From NCBI RefSeq assembly GCF_902498805.1, contig NZ_LR701611.1, positions 1 to 54,775 on the forward strand: 54,775 nucleotides of DNA, written 5' to 3'. Origin of the DNA: Imperialibacter sp. EC-SDR9 (GTDB lineage: Bacteria > Bacteroidota > Bacteroidia > Cytophagales > Cyclobacteriaceae). The notes beneath the pieces are model-generated. The model searched no databases. It was not told the origin of the DNA and saw only the letters and a list, made by a program, of their open reading frames with translations. Both the position numbers and the translations under genes were made by a program. Position 1 is the first letter of the stretch. Each line of letters begins with the position of its first letter. Positions 45,956 to 54,606 of this stretch are shown in pieces.

Positions 45956-47818
45956 TTAGTTAACAAAAAAACCGGGGCCATTTTTGGGCCCAACTAAGAA
46001 TCCTATATTCACCCCTATTATTATTGGAAATGAAATGTTGCTCTGGTTTAAATCAGAAAACACATTATTTCGTTCAGCCGTTTCCTGATAATTCTTTCTA
46101 AGGAGTCTATAGCCGATACCTGCTCCAATATAAGCGTCCACGGTGAACCCACTACCTCCCGGGTCGCTCAGCCACCGGTTGCCAATAAATAGTCCGTATT
46201 CAATTTTCTGCTCCTGTGTGCCTATTGTAATGCGGCGGTTGTTCACTCCCGTCGAATCGATGATATGGGCCCGGTGGTCAATAGAAGTAAATGCCACCTC
46301 CTGGCCAAAGTAGAACATCCCAAACAGGTTATCGCTATCGTAGAACTTTTGGCGCAGCTTAATTCTGCTTCCTTGCAGAAAGAGTTTATTGTCCAGCACA
46401 GAGGAGGATCCTTTGAAAAATGGTTGCTTCAGATAAATAAACTGAAATTCGTAGCCCAGCCTCTCCTGCGAATAGTGTTCGACAGACACCGGCAAGCCCC
46501 CAAGTAAAGGTGCAACGGGGTTAGTGGCAAAAATCCACCCCTTGTACTCACCCACCCGTGGTGTAAAATACCGGGAGTTTCGATTCTTAAATTTATACTC
46601 TGGTTTGTTATATGGCACCTTGTCAGGCACAAGGTTTTCAGTTTCCGAAAGCCTGAACACCGGTTTATCATCCTCGTAAATAGGTCTATAAAGGCCTGCC
46701 AGGCTACCATCTTCGTGGTAGAGCTTCCACTCGCCTACTCTATCGCCATTTCGAACTTCTCCCTCCATTTTTAGGGTACCATTCTCATAATAGCCACGAA
46801 AAATGCCCACACCATCGGTAAAAAAGCATTCTCCCTCCAGCACCCCGCTTTCAAAATAATAGTACCACTGGCCAACTTTCACGTCATCCTTCAAGTCGCC
46901 TTTCACCTTTATTTTACCGCTCTCGAAGTACTCAGTGTAGGTGCCAAAGCCGTCCTGGTAAAGAACACTCCCCTTCGTCTGCCCATCTCTTTCAAACAAC
47001 TTCCAAGAGCCATCTTTCTTGCCGTCTGCCAGATTGCCCTCAGCACTAACCGTTCCATCCTCATGGTAATACTTCCAGTTGCCTTCCTTCGTCCCGGCTT
47101 CAAACGCCCCCTCTGCAGAAATCTCTCCATTGGTATGGAAATATTTCCAATCCCCTACTCGTTCACCCTCCCTGAACATGCCTTCAGCCTGCTTGCTTCC
47201 ATCTTCAAAATAGTACACCCACTTGCCTTCACTTTTTCCGCCTTTATTCAAGCCCTGTGCTTTTAGCTGTCCTGATGGATAAAACTCTTTATATATACCT
47301 GTTCCGTTTTCATAAAACGCCTGAGCCTTCAGCGTTCCGTCTTCGTAGAAGTAATTCCAAATACCCTGGCGTTCCCCATTTTTGAATGCCCCCTCACTCT
47401 TTATGTCTCCATGCTCAAAGTAAAACGTCCAGTTGCCTCCCCGCACTTCGCCATAGAGGCTTCCCTGCATGCTCTTTTTGCCACTTTCGTAGAAGTATTC
47501 CCATTTTCCGAAGGGGATTCCATTTTCGAGATATCCCTTCATTTTTATCCCACCACTCTCATAATAGTACTCCCACAGCCCCGTAGCTGTTCCCCGGCTG
47601 TAGTTGCCCATCATCTGCTTGTTGCCAGTCACGTAGTAGGATTCGTAAAGTCCCTGCAGCTCTCTGGGGTTGGCATAGGAAACGTGGTATTTTTCCTTCA
47701 GGTACTTTTTTTCCTGGTCATAGTAAACAGACTTCTCCTCCTGCGCCTTCAACGACTGAACGACACATAAAAGGCCAAAGGCCAGCAAGAACACCTGTTT
47801 AAAGACCGTCGCTACCAT
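45956..47818 (-). CDS. Exported MORN-type repeat protein with C-terminal outer-membrane-like domain
   Basis: 620 residues. Signal peptide 1-25 (cut near LKAQ). Residues about 56-390 hold 14 repeats of 22-24 residues of the MORN_2/YwqK type (GKWEYFYESGKKSMQGSLYG, GDWKYFHTNGEISAEGAFEA, GNWKYYHEDGTVSAEG). Two repeats, near residues 180 and 300, lack the usual G-x-W start. The last 190 residues are strand-rich with Gly turns (VDAYIGAGIGYRLL, FPIIIGVNIGFLVG), like a small outer-membrane barrel domain. It is the middle gene of the TDO - MORN - CoA-binding operon, 4 bp after the TDO homologue. Confidence 0.87.
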   Translation of the reverse strand: MVATVFKQVFLLAFGLLCVVQSLKAQEEKSVYYDQEKKYLKEKYHVSYANPRELQGLYESYYVTGNKQMMGNYSRGTATGLWEYYYESGGIKMKGYLENGIPFGKWEYFYESGKKSMQGSLYGEVRGGNWTFYFEHGDIKSEGAFKNGERQGIWNYFYEDGTLKAQAFYENGTGIYKEFYPSGQLKAQGLNKGGKSEGKWVYYFEDGSKQAEGMFREGERVGDWKYFHTNGEISAEGAFEAGTKEGNWKYYHEDGTVSAEGNLADGKKDGSWKLFERDGQTKGSVLYQDGFGTYTEYFESGKIKVKGDLKDDVKVGQWYYYFESGVLEGECFFTDGVGIFRGYYENGTLKMEGEVRNGDRVGEWKLYHEDGSLAGLYRPIYEDDKPVFRLSETENLVPDKVPYNKPEYKFKNRNSRYFTPRVGEYKGWIFATNPVAPLLGGLPVSVEHYSQERLGYEFQFIYLKQPFFKGSSSVLDNKLFLQGSRIKLRQKFYDSDNLFGMFYFGQEVAFTSIDHRAHIIDSTGVNNRRITIGTQEQKIEYGLFIGNRWLSDPGGSGFTVDAYIGAGIGYRLLRKNYQETAERNNVFSDLNQSNISFPIIIGVNIGFLVGPKNGPGFFVN

Positions 47819-47822
47819 TTAG

Positions 47823-48785
47823 TTATTGACTTGGCGCTGCAACTACACCGGTTGACTTCCCCCATCGATCCAGCTCGGCTTCACTCCAAAGACCAGGGAA
47901 GAATGTAACCATTTGAAAGCGGGGTGGCAAGTATTTTTGCCAGTTGGTGCCACCTGTAGCAGCAATTACATCAGGCTCTCTTTGCAGGTACCTGGTGGCC
48001 GACTTAAAGTGCGAAAGCGGCCACTTAACGTTCGCCTCCTGATCTAAAGCCCTCATTAATTCTATAAGCTCTTCATCCAGGTGCTTTTCGTACTGCTGCT
48101 GATAAACGTCCCAAATCGTTCGGTGCTTGATCTCCTCACCAAATTGAATGAACTCACGATGATATTTATCCTCAAACTGGCGAAGTGTCAGCGTCTTTTT
48201 TGATGTAGCCAGCTCCGTTGCCCCTCTTTTCCAGTACAGATTGTCGATAAGTAACTCCACCGAAGGTTCGCCGTGCACACTCTCCCGGTAGGCCTTATCC
48301 GTCAGGTTGATCAATGATGTCGATCCGATTTCTATCAGTCGGTATTGGGCAGACTGAAATCCGCTTGCAGGCAGCAGCGCCATTCTGAACTTCAGAAACT
48401 GTGAAGGCTCCATGCCATCGATCATTACCTCGAAAGAATCCACCAGGTGTTTCCAGTAGCGAAGGATTCTTTTGATCCTCATTTTAAAAAGGCCAATATC
48501 ATCGGCGTCGTCGAACGACAGCTGCTTCATTTCGTTTCTTATCAGCTGAAAGTAGAGCTCCGTAATTTGGTGATAAAGGATGAATATCTTTTCATCAGGA
48601 AAACCGGTTCTCGGCGTCTGCAAACTCAGCAGGGTATCGAGGTGAATATAGTCCCAGTAGGTAAGGTAATCAGCATGCAAAAGACCGTCGAGATACGATG
48701 ACAGATCTTGTCCCATCGCCTCATACTTCTCCTCCAATTTTCTGATCTGAGATACGATCTTCTGATCTTTTTCCGAATTGCTCAT
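47823..48785 (-). CDS. Tryptophan 2,3-dioxygenase-family protein with His-to-Pro change
   Basis: 320 residues from the ATG at 48785 (TTG at 48788 is adjacent). All-helical heme protein of the TDO/IDO family. Motifs: YLTYWDYIHLDTLLSLQ (40-56), DEKIFILYHQITELYF (64-79), SGFQSAQYRLIE with the substrate-carboxylate Arg149, HFKSATRYL with the heme-ligand His259, and ATGGTNWQKYLP with Thr280. In known TDOs a His precedes the DE (human His76, Xanthomonas His55); here it is Pro63. The fold, heme ligand and substrate Arg are kept, so it may oxidise tryptophan with altered kinetics or have another role. It diverges from glutaryl-CoA dehydrogenase and heads a three-gene operon. Confidence 0.88.
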   Translation of the reverse strand: MSNSEKDQKIVSQIRKLEEKYEAMGQDLSSYLDGLLHADYLTYWDYIHLDTLLSLQTPRTGFPDEKIFILYHQITELYFQLIRNEMKQLSFDDADDIGLFKMRIKRILRYWKHLVDSFEVMIDGMEPSQFLKFRMALLPASGFQSAQYRLIEIGSTSLINLTDKAYRESVHGEPSVELLIDNLYWKRGATELATSKKTLTLRQFEDKYHREFIQFGEEIKHRTIWDVYQQQYEKHLDEELIELMRALDQEANVKWPLSHFKSATRYLQREPDVIAATGGTNWQKYLPPRFQMVTFFPGLWSEAELDRWGKSTGVVAAPSQ

Positions 48786-48852
48786 CAAACAAAGGAATTA
48801 ATTGTTTTAGTTGTAAATTTGAATGTTTAAAGGGATTTAACCAAAAAATAGC

Positions 48853-50076
48853 ATGTCCGTAAATACATTAACCCCAGGCACCCAAGCCATTAAAAATCAA
48901 AAACAAGACCTATTCGAATCTCCCGATTTTTATGAAATCGATGACCTGCTAACTGAGGAACATCTACTGATCAGGAGTTCAGTAAGGGATTTTGTCAAGA
49001 AAGAAATCACTCCCTATATCGAACATTGGGCCGAAAATAACCATTTTCCCTATGAGATCGTTCGGAAATTCGGAGAAGTTGGCGCCTTTGGCCCCACCAT
49101 TCCTACAGAGTATGGCGGAGGCGGGCTGGATTATATTTCTTATGGCCTGATTATGCAGGAAATAGAAAGAGGTGACTCGGGCATGCGCTCTACCGCCTCT
49201 GTGCAGGGGTCTCTGGTCATGTATCCTATCTATAGCTATGGCAACGAGGAGCAAAAAATGAAGTACCTGCCCAAACTGGCAAGTGGCGAAATGCTTGGCT
49301 GCTTTGGCTTGACGGAACCTGATTTCGGCTCGAACCCGTCAGGCATGAAAACTAACTTCAAAGACATGGGCGACCACTACCTCCTCAATGGAGCCAAAAT
49401 GTGGATTTCAAACGCTCCTAAAGCAGACATCGCCGTGGTGTGGGCCAAAAACGAAGAAGGCCGGATCCATGGCCTGGTAGTAGAGCGGGGCATGGAAGGC
49501 TTTTCTACGCCGGAAACTCACGGCAAATGGTCGCTGAGAGCCAGCTGCACCGGCGAATTGGTGTTTGACAATGTAAAAGTGCCTAAGGAAAACCTACTGC
49601 CCGGCAAAAGCGGCCTTGGCGCTCCCATGAAGTGCCTCGACAGCGCCCGCTACGGCATTGCCTGGGGAGCGATTGGTGCGGCTATGGATTGCTACGATGC
49701 AGCCCGCAGGTATTCTCTGGAGCGTATTCAGTTCGACAAGCCAATCGGAAGCTTCCAGCTGATTCAGAAAAAACTGGCGGAAATGCTTACGGAAATTACG
49801 AAAGCACAGCTGGTTAACTGGAAGCTCGGCAAAATGATGAACGAAGGCAAGGCCACCACACCACAGATTTCGATGGCCAAGAGAAACAGCGTGGCAACGG
49901 CGCTGGACATAGCAAGAGAAGCCAGACAAATACACGGCGGTATGGGCATCACCGGAGAGTACCCTATGATGCGCCACATGATGAACCTGGAATCGGTGTT
50001 GACCTACGAAGGCACGCACGACATCCACCTGCTGATTTTGGGAAATCATATCACGGGAATTCCTGCTTTCAAGTAA
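48853..50076 (+). CDS. gcdH: Acyl-CoA dehydrogenase, glutaryl-CoA dehydrogenase type
   Basis: 407 residues, FAD-binding. GCDH-type features: GDSGMRSTASVQGSLVMYPI, YSYGNEEQKMKYLPKLASGE, CFGLTEPDFGSNPSGM, and RQIHGGMGITGEYPMMRHMM. The catalytic base is Glu386 in TYEGTHDIHLLILG. The enzyme would convert glutaryl-CoA to crotonyl-CoA in lysine and tryptophan breakdown, which fits the divergent TDO homologue. Specificity for glutaryl-CoA is inferred from the motif pattern and context. Followed by a strong terminator. Confidence 0.9.
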   Translation: MSVNTLTPGTQAIKNQKQDLFESPDFYEIDDLLTEEHLLIRSSVRDFVKKEITPYIEHWAENNHFPYEIVRKFGEVGAFGPTIPTEYGGGGLDYISYGLIMQEIERGDSGMRSTASVQGSLVMYPIYSYGNEEQKMKYLPKLASGEMLGCFGLTEPDFGSNPSGMKTNFKDMGDHYLLNGAKMWISNAPKADIAVVWAKNEEGRIHGLVVERGMEGFSTPETHGKWSLRASCTGELVFDNVKVPKENLLPGKSGLGAPMKCLDSARYGIAWGAIGAAMDCYDAARRYSLERIQFDKPIGSFQLIQKKLAEMLTEITKAQLVNWKLGKMMNEGKATTPQISMAKRNSVATALDIAREARQIHGGMGITGEYPMMRHMMNLESVLTYEGTHDIHLLILGNHITGIPAFK

Positions 50077-50098
50077 AAGACGGCTCAAATGGCTTTAT

Positions 50099-50135
50099 AA
50101 AAGGAGGTTCCTGGTGATGGAGCCTCCTTTTTTTT
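50099..50135 (+). terminator. Rho-independent terminator after glutaryl-CoA dehydrogenase gene
   Basis: AAAAGGAGGTTC (50099-50110) pairs with GAGCCTCCTTTT (50120-50131), 12 pairs with one T-G, loop 9 bases, followed by T residues. It begins 23 bp after the stop codon. Confidence 0.9.
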
Positions 50136-50336
50136 ATTCCTGAGCACCGCCTGCAATGCCATCGAAATCATCATCAAACCGCTATGCACAAACCAAAGTA
50201 AGTGACCTGCCAATTTCTCTCTTTCGAGGTGAAACAGGGGGATTTTTAGCAGAAATGAGCTGCGTATTTCCTTCTTGACCAAATTTTCATTAACCTTTGC
50301 GCTCGCTTAGATAAACATTCAATTAACAGACGCTTT

Positions 50337-51119
50337 ATGAAGATTTCGATAATAGGTGGTGGCAACCTGGGGGTGGCGATTGCCGAAGGGATAATTAAAA
50401 AGAAGTACGCTAAAGCGGAAGACATTACCGTTACCCGTCGAAACGTCCAGTTGCTGGATCACCTGGCCGAAAAGGGTGTGAACATCAGCGCCGATAATGT
50501 GCAGGCCACCGAGTCGGCCGACATGGTGATTCTTGCCATCAAGCCCAAGCAAACCAAAGAGGTGTTGCAGCAAATCAAGTTCGCAGTAGAAAAGAAGGGA
50601 CCTATCGTTGTGTCGGTAGTTACTGGCGTACTTATTCAGGACATGAAGGCCATACTGGGAGCACAGGCCTTAGTTTATAGGGCCATGCCCAATACCGCCA
50701 TCGCCATTTGCGAGTCGATGACCTGCCTGGCAGGAGACGAGAGCAACAAAGATGCCTCGGAGGCAGTTCTGAAGCTTTTTTCACAGCTTGGCTCTGCTAT
50801 CTACATTCAGGAGGAGCTGATGAATGCATCTACTATTCTTGGCGCCTGCGGCATTGCCTATGCGCTCAGGTTCATCAGAGCAGCTTCTCAGGGCGGCATC
50901 GAAATTGGATTTAGTGCCAAAGTAGCGCAGCTAATCGCCACGCAAACAGTAAAAGGAGCGGCGAGCCTATTGCTTGAAGGCGGGCGACACCCTGAATATG
51001 AGATTGACAAAGTAACTACACCGCAGGGATGTACTATTGCTGGCTTGAATGAAATGGAACATCAGGGCTTCAGTTCGGCGCTGATCAAAGGAATCATAAC
51101 GTCGTACAACAAAATTTAA
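50337..51119 (+). CDS. proC: Pyrroline-5-carboxylate reductase
   Basis: 260 residues. Last step of proline synthesis. Rossmann motif IIGGGNLGVAIAEGI (4-18), ADMVILAIKPKQ, VSVVTGV, YRAMPNTAI with the conserved MPN, and the C-terminal signature TPQGCTIAGLNEMEHQGF. NADPH use is suggested by RR after the second strand. It stands alone between a terminator and a convergent lipoprotein gene. Confidence 0.96.
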   Translation: MKISIIGGGNLGVAIAEGIIKKKYAKAEDITVTRRNVQLLDHLAEKGVNISADNVQATESADMVILAIKPKQTKEVLQQIKFAVEKKGPIVVSVVTGVLIQDMKAILGAQALVYRAMPNTAIAICESMTCLAGDESNKDASEAVLKLFSQLGSAIYIQEELMNASTILGACGIAYALRFIRAASQGGIEIGFSAKVAQLIATQTVKGAASLLLEGGRHPEYEIDKVTTPQGCTIAGLNEMEHQGFSSALIKGIITSYNKI

Positions 51120-51129
51120 AGCCTGAGTG

Positions 51130-51152
51130 CCCACATGCCGAACGGATGTGGG
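51130..51152. terminator. Hairpin between convergent proC and lipoprotein genes
   Basis: CCCACAT (51130-51136) and ATGTGGG (51146-51152) are perfect inverted repeats around a 9-base loop that contains a further CCG/CGG pair. There is no strong T-run, so terminator function is likely but not certain. Confidence 0.5.
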
Positions 51153-51162
51153 TCATTCTCCC

Positions 51163-51645
51163 TTATCTCATTAATACCCCAACGGCCTCGAAGGATAATT
51201 CCTGAACGGGCTCAATGATAGCGGCGATTTCTTCGGCTGTCTTTCCGGCATCTTTGGCATAGTGTTGCAGTTCTTCAACAGGCGTCAGCGATTTCAATGC
51301 CACTCCTTCTATTACTACCTCCCTGCCTTTGGCGTCTTTTGGTACAAAGAAGCCATAGTCTTTGAATGTTACCCTCATGGTTTCGTTGTTGCCAAGATCC
51401 AGCTTCATCCAACATCCTTTTGCCTGGCACACCTCAACAATAGTCCCTCTCACTTTGGTGTAGGCTGAATCACCCGGCATCGCTATAAGTTCGGCTACCG
51501 GTGCGGCCTGATCGTCGGATATAGTGGCACCAAAGCTTTCGTAGACCGCCTCTTCAGCAACAACAGCTTGCTCATTTTTCACTTCCTTTTGCTGGCAGGC
51601 AGTCAGCAGCAATGCTGAAATACCTATATAGAATAGTTTACGCAT
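51163..51645 (-). CDS. DUF4920-type lipoprotein
   Basis: 160 residues. Lipobox LLTAC puts the lipidated Cys at residue 17. The mature part has an OB-like beta domain: TKVRGTIVEVCQAKGCWMKL with two close Cys, TMRVTFKDYGFFVPKDAKGR, and VVIEGVAL. It matches the DUF4920 family, whose role is unknown; the CxxxxC pair and small-domain pattern suggest metal or redox-linked binding (inference). It is convergent with proC. Confidence 0.85.
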   Translation of the reverse strand: MRKLFYIGISALLLTACQQKEVKNEQAVVAEEAVYESFGATISDDQAAPVAELIAMPGDSAYTKVRGTIVEVCQAKGCWMKLDLGNNETMRVTFKDYGFFVPKDAKGREVVIEGVALKSLTPVEELQHYAKDAGKTAEEIAAIIEPVQELSFEAVGVLMR

Positions 51646-51795
51646 GATTGTCTATTTTCGCATGAAGATACGAAACACCAGGCCAGGTTATCAACAAAAT
51701 TGTTGTCGGATTGTGGAAAACTTCTGATTAACAATCGTTTATGAAAGGTGAAGAATTGTTAATATTGAAATAGAAACCTACTTCCCCTAAGTTCA

Positions 51796-51906
51796 ATGAA
51801 AATTGGAAAGACCTGGAGCAAAGTCCTTTTAATCGTTGAGGTAACATTGTTTTTCTCCCTCCTGGTGGTTATCGTCATCAACAAATTTTTCATCTCTATT
51901 TTTTGA
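51796..51906 (+). CDS. Candidate 36-residue single-pass membrane protein
   Basis: ATG at 51796, TGA at 51904-51906. The peptide starts MKIGKTWSKV, then a hydrophobic segment (residues 10-28: VLLIVEVTLFFSLLVVIVI), and ends NKFFISIF. Positive-inside charges and an uninterrupted membrane helix favour a real small protein. It lies alone between the divergent lipoprotein gene and the PHP phosphatase gene, 68 bp before the latter. No family known to me; chance cannot be excluded. Confidence 0.4.
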   Translation: MKIGKTWSKVLLIVEVTLFFSLLVVIVINKFFISIF

Positions 51907-51974
51907 GGTACGCATAACATTTCGTTCATCACATTTTTTCTAAAAACGCCGCTTCTTTTTTGCAAATTGTGTAA

Positions 51975-52841
51975 ATGAAGGGTTGGACAAACTACCACAG
52001 CCATACGCACTACTGCGACGGCAAGGGCACAGCAGAAGAGTATATCAGCCGGGCGGTTGCGCTTGGCATGATTTCTTATGGCATTTCATCGCACGCACCC
52101 ACGCCATTTACCTGGCCGTGGACGATGAAAAAGGAGGCCATGTCCGACTATTTCACTGAGATACAAGACTGCAAAGCGAAATACCTTGGGATTATTGATG
52201 TATACAGCAGTCTTGAGGTTGACTTTATACCTGGCGTTGTGTCGGTAAACAGCGACTGGATCATAGACGCCGATCTGGACTACAGCATAGGCTCGGTTCA
52301 TTTTGTCGATGCCTTTGAGGATGGCACGCCCTGGGAAATAGACGGAGCATCGAAAGTTTTTGAGTATGGATTACAATCTATTTTTGGTGGTGATGCAAAA
52401 GCTGCTGTTCAAAGATATTTCGCCCTTACCCGACAAATGATACAAGAAGCTCCGCCCACCATCGTTGGGCACCTCGATAAAATCAAAATGCAGAATGGCA
52501 ATGGGCTTCTCTTCAATGAAAACGACAGGTGGTACCAAAAGGAGATTATTGAAACGCTGGAAGCGGTGAAAGAAAAAGGGCTGATGCTGGAAATTAACAC
52601 CAGAGGTTTATATAAAAAGAAAACCACAACGAGCTACCCCTCACCGTGGGTTTTTCGCTACCTGAAGGACATGTCGATTCCCATCATGATAAACTCCGAC
52701 AGCCATCATACGCAGGAAATGACTGGATTTTTCATCGAAACAGCCGAGCAGTTGATCAGTGCCGGCCTCACGCAAGTGATGGTGCTCCTCAACAATGACT
52801 GGCAGGAAGGACGCCTTACTGTCGACGGGATTGAGGTGTGA
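51975..52841 (+). CDS. PHP-domain phosphatase, histidinol-phosphatase-like (HisK type)
   Basis: 288 residues. PHP metal-binding motifs: YHSHTHYCDGKGTAEEYI (7-24), ISSHAPTPF, the acidic EVDFIPG, SIGSVHFVD, VGHLDKIK, and the C-terminal INSDSHH. This is the order found in HisK-type histidinol phosphatases and related PHP phosphoesterases. No other histidine genes are nearby, so histidinol phosphate is only the likely substrate. Confidence 0.87.
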   Translation: MKGWTNYHSHTHYCDGKGTAEEYISRAVALGMISYGISSHAPTPFTWPWTMKKEAMSDYFTEIQDCKAKYLGIIDVYSSLEVDFIPGVVSVNSDWIIDADLDYSIGSVHFVDAFEDGTPWEIDGASKVFEYGLQSIFGGDAKAAVQRYFALTRQMIQEAPPTIVGHLDKIKMQNGNGLLFNENDRWYQKEIIETLEAVKEKGLMLEINTRGLYKKKTTTSYPSPWVFRYLKDMSIPIMINSDSHHTQEMTGFFIETAEQLISAGLTQVMVLLNNDWQEGRLTVDGIEV

Positions 52842-52964
52842 TCAGTTGAGAATGTGCGTCTTTTGCATTAGATTGATATGACGCTAGTTTGATTTTTTAA
52901 TAGCTATGCTGAACGCCCGAAAAGCAAATGGTTGATGGGCATTTTGCATAACAACAACACACAC

Positions 52965-54236
52965 ATGAGCGAACCCATGGATGCCCTCAGTTGGCAAAAG
53001 AAGATTTACCTTGACGGCATGGCTGGTATTTTACCGAAGGTACCTGTCGACTTTGCCAAACTTCAGAAAGCCGCCAAAAAGAAAATGAGCAAAGAGGCCT
53101 GGGCCTATATTGCTGGTGGCGCAGGTCGGGCGACTACGATGGCTGAAAACCTCTCAGGCTTCAAAAAATGGAAGATTGTTCCCCGCATGCTCAACGATGT
53201 ATCACGAAGAGACACTTCTACTACCCTCTTTGGCCAAAAGCTTCCCCTACCACTGCTGCTCTCTCCAGTGGGCGTGCTCGAAATGGTGCACAAAAAAGCC
53301 GACCTGGCGGTGGGAAAGGCTGCTGCAAAAGCTGGTATTCCCTTTATCTTTTCCAATCAGGCTTCTGTGCCTATGGAAACGGTTGCCAGGGCCATGGGCG
53401 ACAGCCCAAGGTGGTTTCAACTCTACTGGAGCAAGTCGAATGAGCTGGTGGAAAGCCTGGTGAAAAGGGCCGAGAATTGTGGCTGTTCGGCCATCGTCGT
53501 AACGCTCGACACCTCCATGCTCGGCTGGAGAACCAGGGACCTCGACCTGGCCTTCCTCCCCTTCCTGAAAGCCAGGGGCATTGCACAATACACAAGCGAT
53601 CCGGTGTTTATGCGCCTGCTAAAAGAGAAAGCCATCGGCGAGGAAACTCCTGTTGAAAGGAAAATCAGGCCAACTACCTTTCTGTCCCTTATTCAATTAT
53701 TAAACAACTACCCAGGCAACTTCTTTAAAAACGCCTTTTCAGGCGAGCCACTGGCAGCCGTCCGACAATTTATCAACATCTACTCCCGGCCCTCCCTTAC
53801 GTGGCGAGATCTCGCATTTCTGAGAAAAAGAACCAAGCTACCCATACTGTTGAAGGGCATTCTGCACCCCGAAGATGCGAAAATGGCCATGGAGCATGAA
53901 ATGGATGGCATTATACTTTCTAACCACGGGGGCAGGCAAGTGGACGGTGCTGTCAGCACTATTGAAATGTTGCCAGAAGTGAAAAAAGCCGTTGGTGAAA
54001 ACTTCCCCATTTTGCTCGATTCGGGCGTACGCTCAGGGGCGGATATGATGAAAGCACTGGCACTGGGTGCTTCAGCCGTTTGCATGGCAAGAAGTTATGC
54101 GTTTGGACTTGCCATTGCCGGAGAGCAAGGGGTGTATGACGTGATCAGGAACATGGCGGCAGATTTTGAGCTCAATATGGGCTTGGCTGGTTGCAAGAAT
54201 ATTGAGGAAGTGAAAGCGCTGAAGCTGAGAGAATAG
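52965..54236 (+). CDS. FMN-dependent alpha-hydroxy-acid oxidising enzyme
   Basis: About 423 residues from the ATG at 52965; in-frame TTG 52932 and ATG 52935 would add 10-11 low-complexity residues. A TIM barrel of the glycolate oxidase / lactate monooxygenase family: AYIAGGAGRATTMAEN, PLPLLLSPVGVLEMVH, FIFSNQASVPME, WFQLYWSKSNE, PILLKGILHPEDAKMA with the active-site Lys, LSNHGGRQVDGAVSTIEMLP with catalytic His and Arg, and LLDSGVRSGADMMKALALGA for FMN phosphate. An insert of about 70 residues in the middle suggests the lactate 2-monooxygenase-like subgroup. The substrate is unknown. Confidence 0.92.
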   Translation: MSEPMDALSWQKKIYLDGMAGILPKVPVDFAKLQKAAKKKMSKEAWAYIAGGAGRATTMAENLSGFKKWKIVPRMLNDVSRRDTSTTLFGQKLPLPLLLSPVGVLEMVHKKADLAVGKAAAKAGIPFIFSNQASVPMETVARAMGDSPRWFQLYWSKSNELVESLVKRAENCGCSAIVVTLDTSMLGWRTRDLDLAFLPFLKARGIAQYTSDPVFMRLLKEKAIGEETPVERKIRPTTFLSLIQLLNNYPGNFFKNAFSGEPLAAVRQFINIYSRPSLTWRDLAFLRKRTKLPILLKGILHPEDAKMAMEHEMDGIILSNHGGRQVDGAVSTIEMLPEVKKAVGENFPILLDSGVRSGADMMKALALGASAVCMARSYAFGLAIAGEQGVYDVIRNMAADFELNMGLAGCKNIEEVKALKLRE

Positions 54237-54343
54237 CACTTTTATTGAAGACAAAACCCAAATAACAAGCGCCAAAAGGCAAATAAATCTCAAATTCGAA
54301 TAAGCGAAATTCGAAACCTTCTACGCCACCAGATCCGCCGTCG

Positions 54344-54385
54344 CTTGGGCCGTCCTCTGACCTTGGCCTGTCCCCTGACAGCCCA
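54344..54385 (+). repeat. 42-base hairpin unit, copy 1
   Basis: Matches copy 2 (54607-54648) at 39 of 42 positions by eye. Its core GGCCTGTC-CCCT-GACAGCCC folds as an 8-bp stem with one mismatch and a 4-base loop. Confidence 0.7.
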
Positions 54386-54411
54386 AACACATCGCAAAAG
54401 ACTTTCGTTAA

Positions 54412-54431
54412 GGTCCGTCGGGGGACAGACC
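54412..54431 (-). repeat. Inverted, diverged copy of the hairpin core
   Basis: GGTCCGTC (54412-54419), loop GGGG, GACAGACC (54424-54431). Read on the minus strand it matches the core of copy 1 at 17 of 21 positions, and its stem there closes with one G-T pair, so differences to the other copies are partly compensatory. Confidence 0.55.
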
Positions 54432-54606
54432 ACGGAGTTGGAGGTTGTTTTCGAGGTTTCTCATTTTGTGCCTTGGAGCTTATTTGAGATTTGTCCTTTT
54501 GTTATTTGGGATTTCCTTATACCAGCTCAACTGCTTATTTGAGGTTGATTTTTGACATTTCAACAAATGCCTGATGACCCCTCCCACCTCTTTCAGACTT
54601 CCACAC

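Larger units (their letters stand above)
54252..54514. repeat. Nested imperfect inverted repeat
   Basis: The outer left arm (about 54252-54320) and right arm (about 54450-54514) share, in inverted orientation, CCCAAATAACAA, AATCTCAAAT and GAAACCT blocks in the same order. Inside are two inner units in opposite orientation: the 42-base unit (54344-54385) and the hairpin at 54412-54431. The whole could fold as a large cruciform or stem-loop RNA. No transposase or open frame is inside. Confidence 0.6.

Noticed and set aside
48814-48821. TAAATTTG (-7-like) before the glutaryl-CoA dehydrogenase gene
   Set aside because: Exact -7 match but no -33 TTG 19-21 bases upstream; too weak to list as a promoter.
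50085-50282. 65-codon minus-strand open frame with a hydrophobic stretch
   Set aside because: TTG start and it runs through the terminator hairpin at 50099-50135; probably chance.
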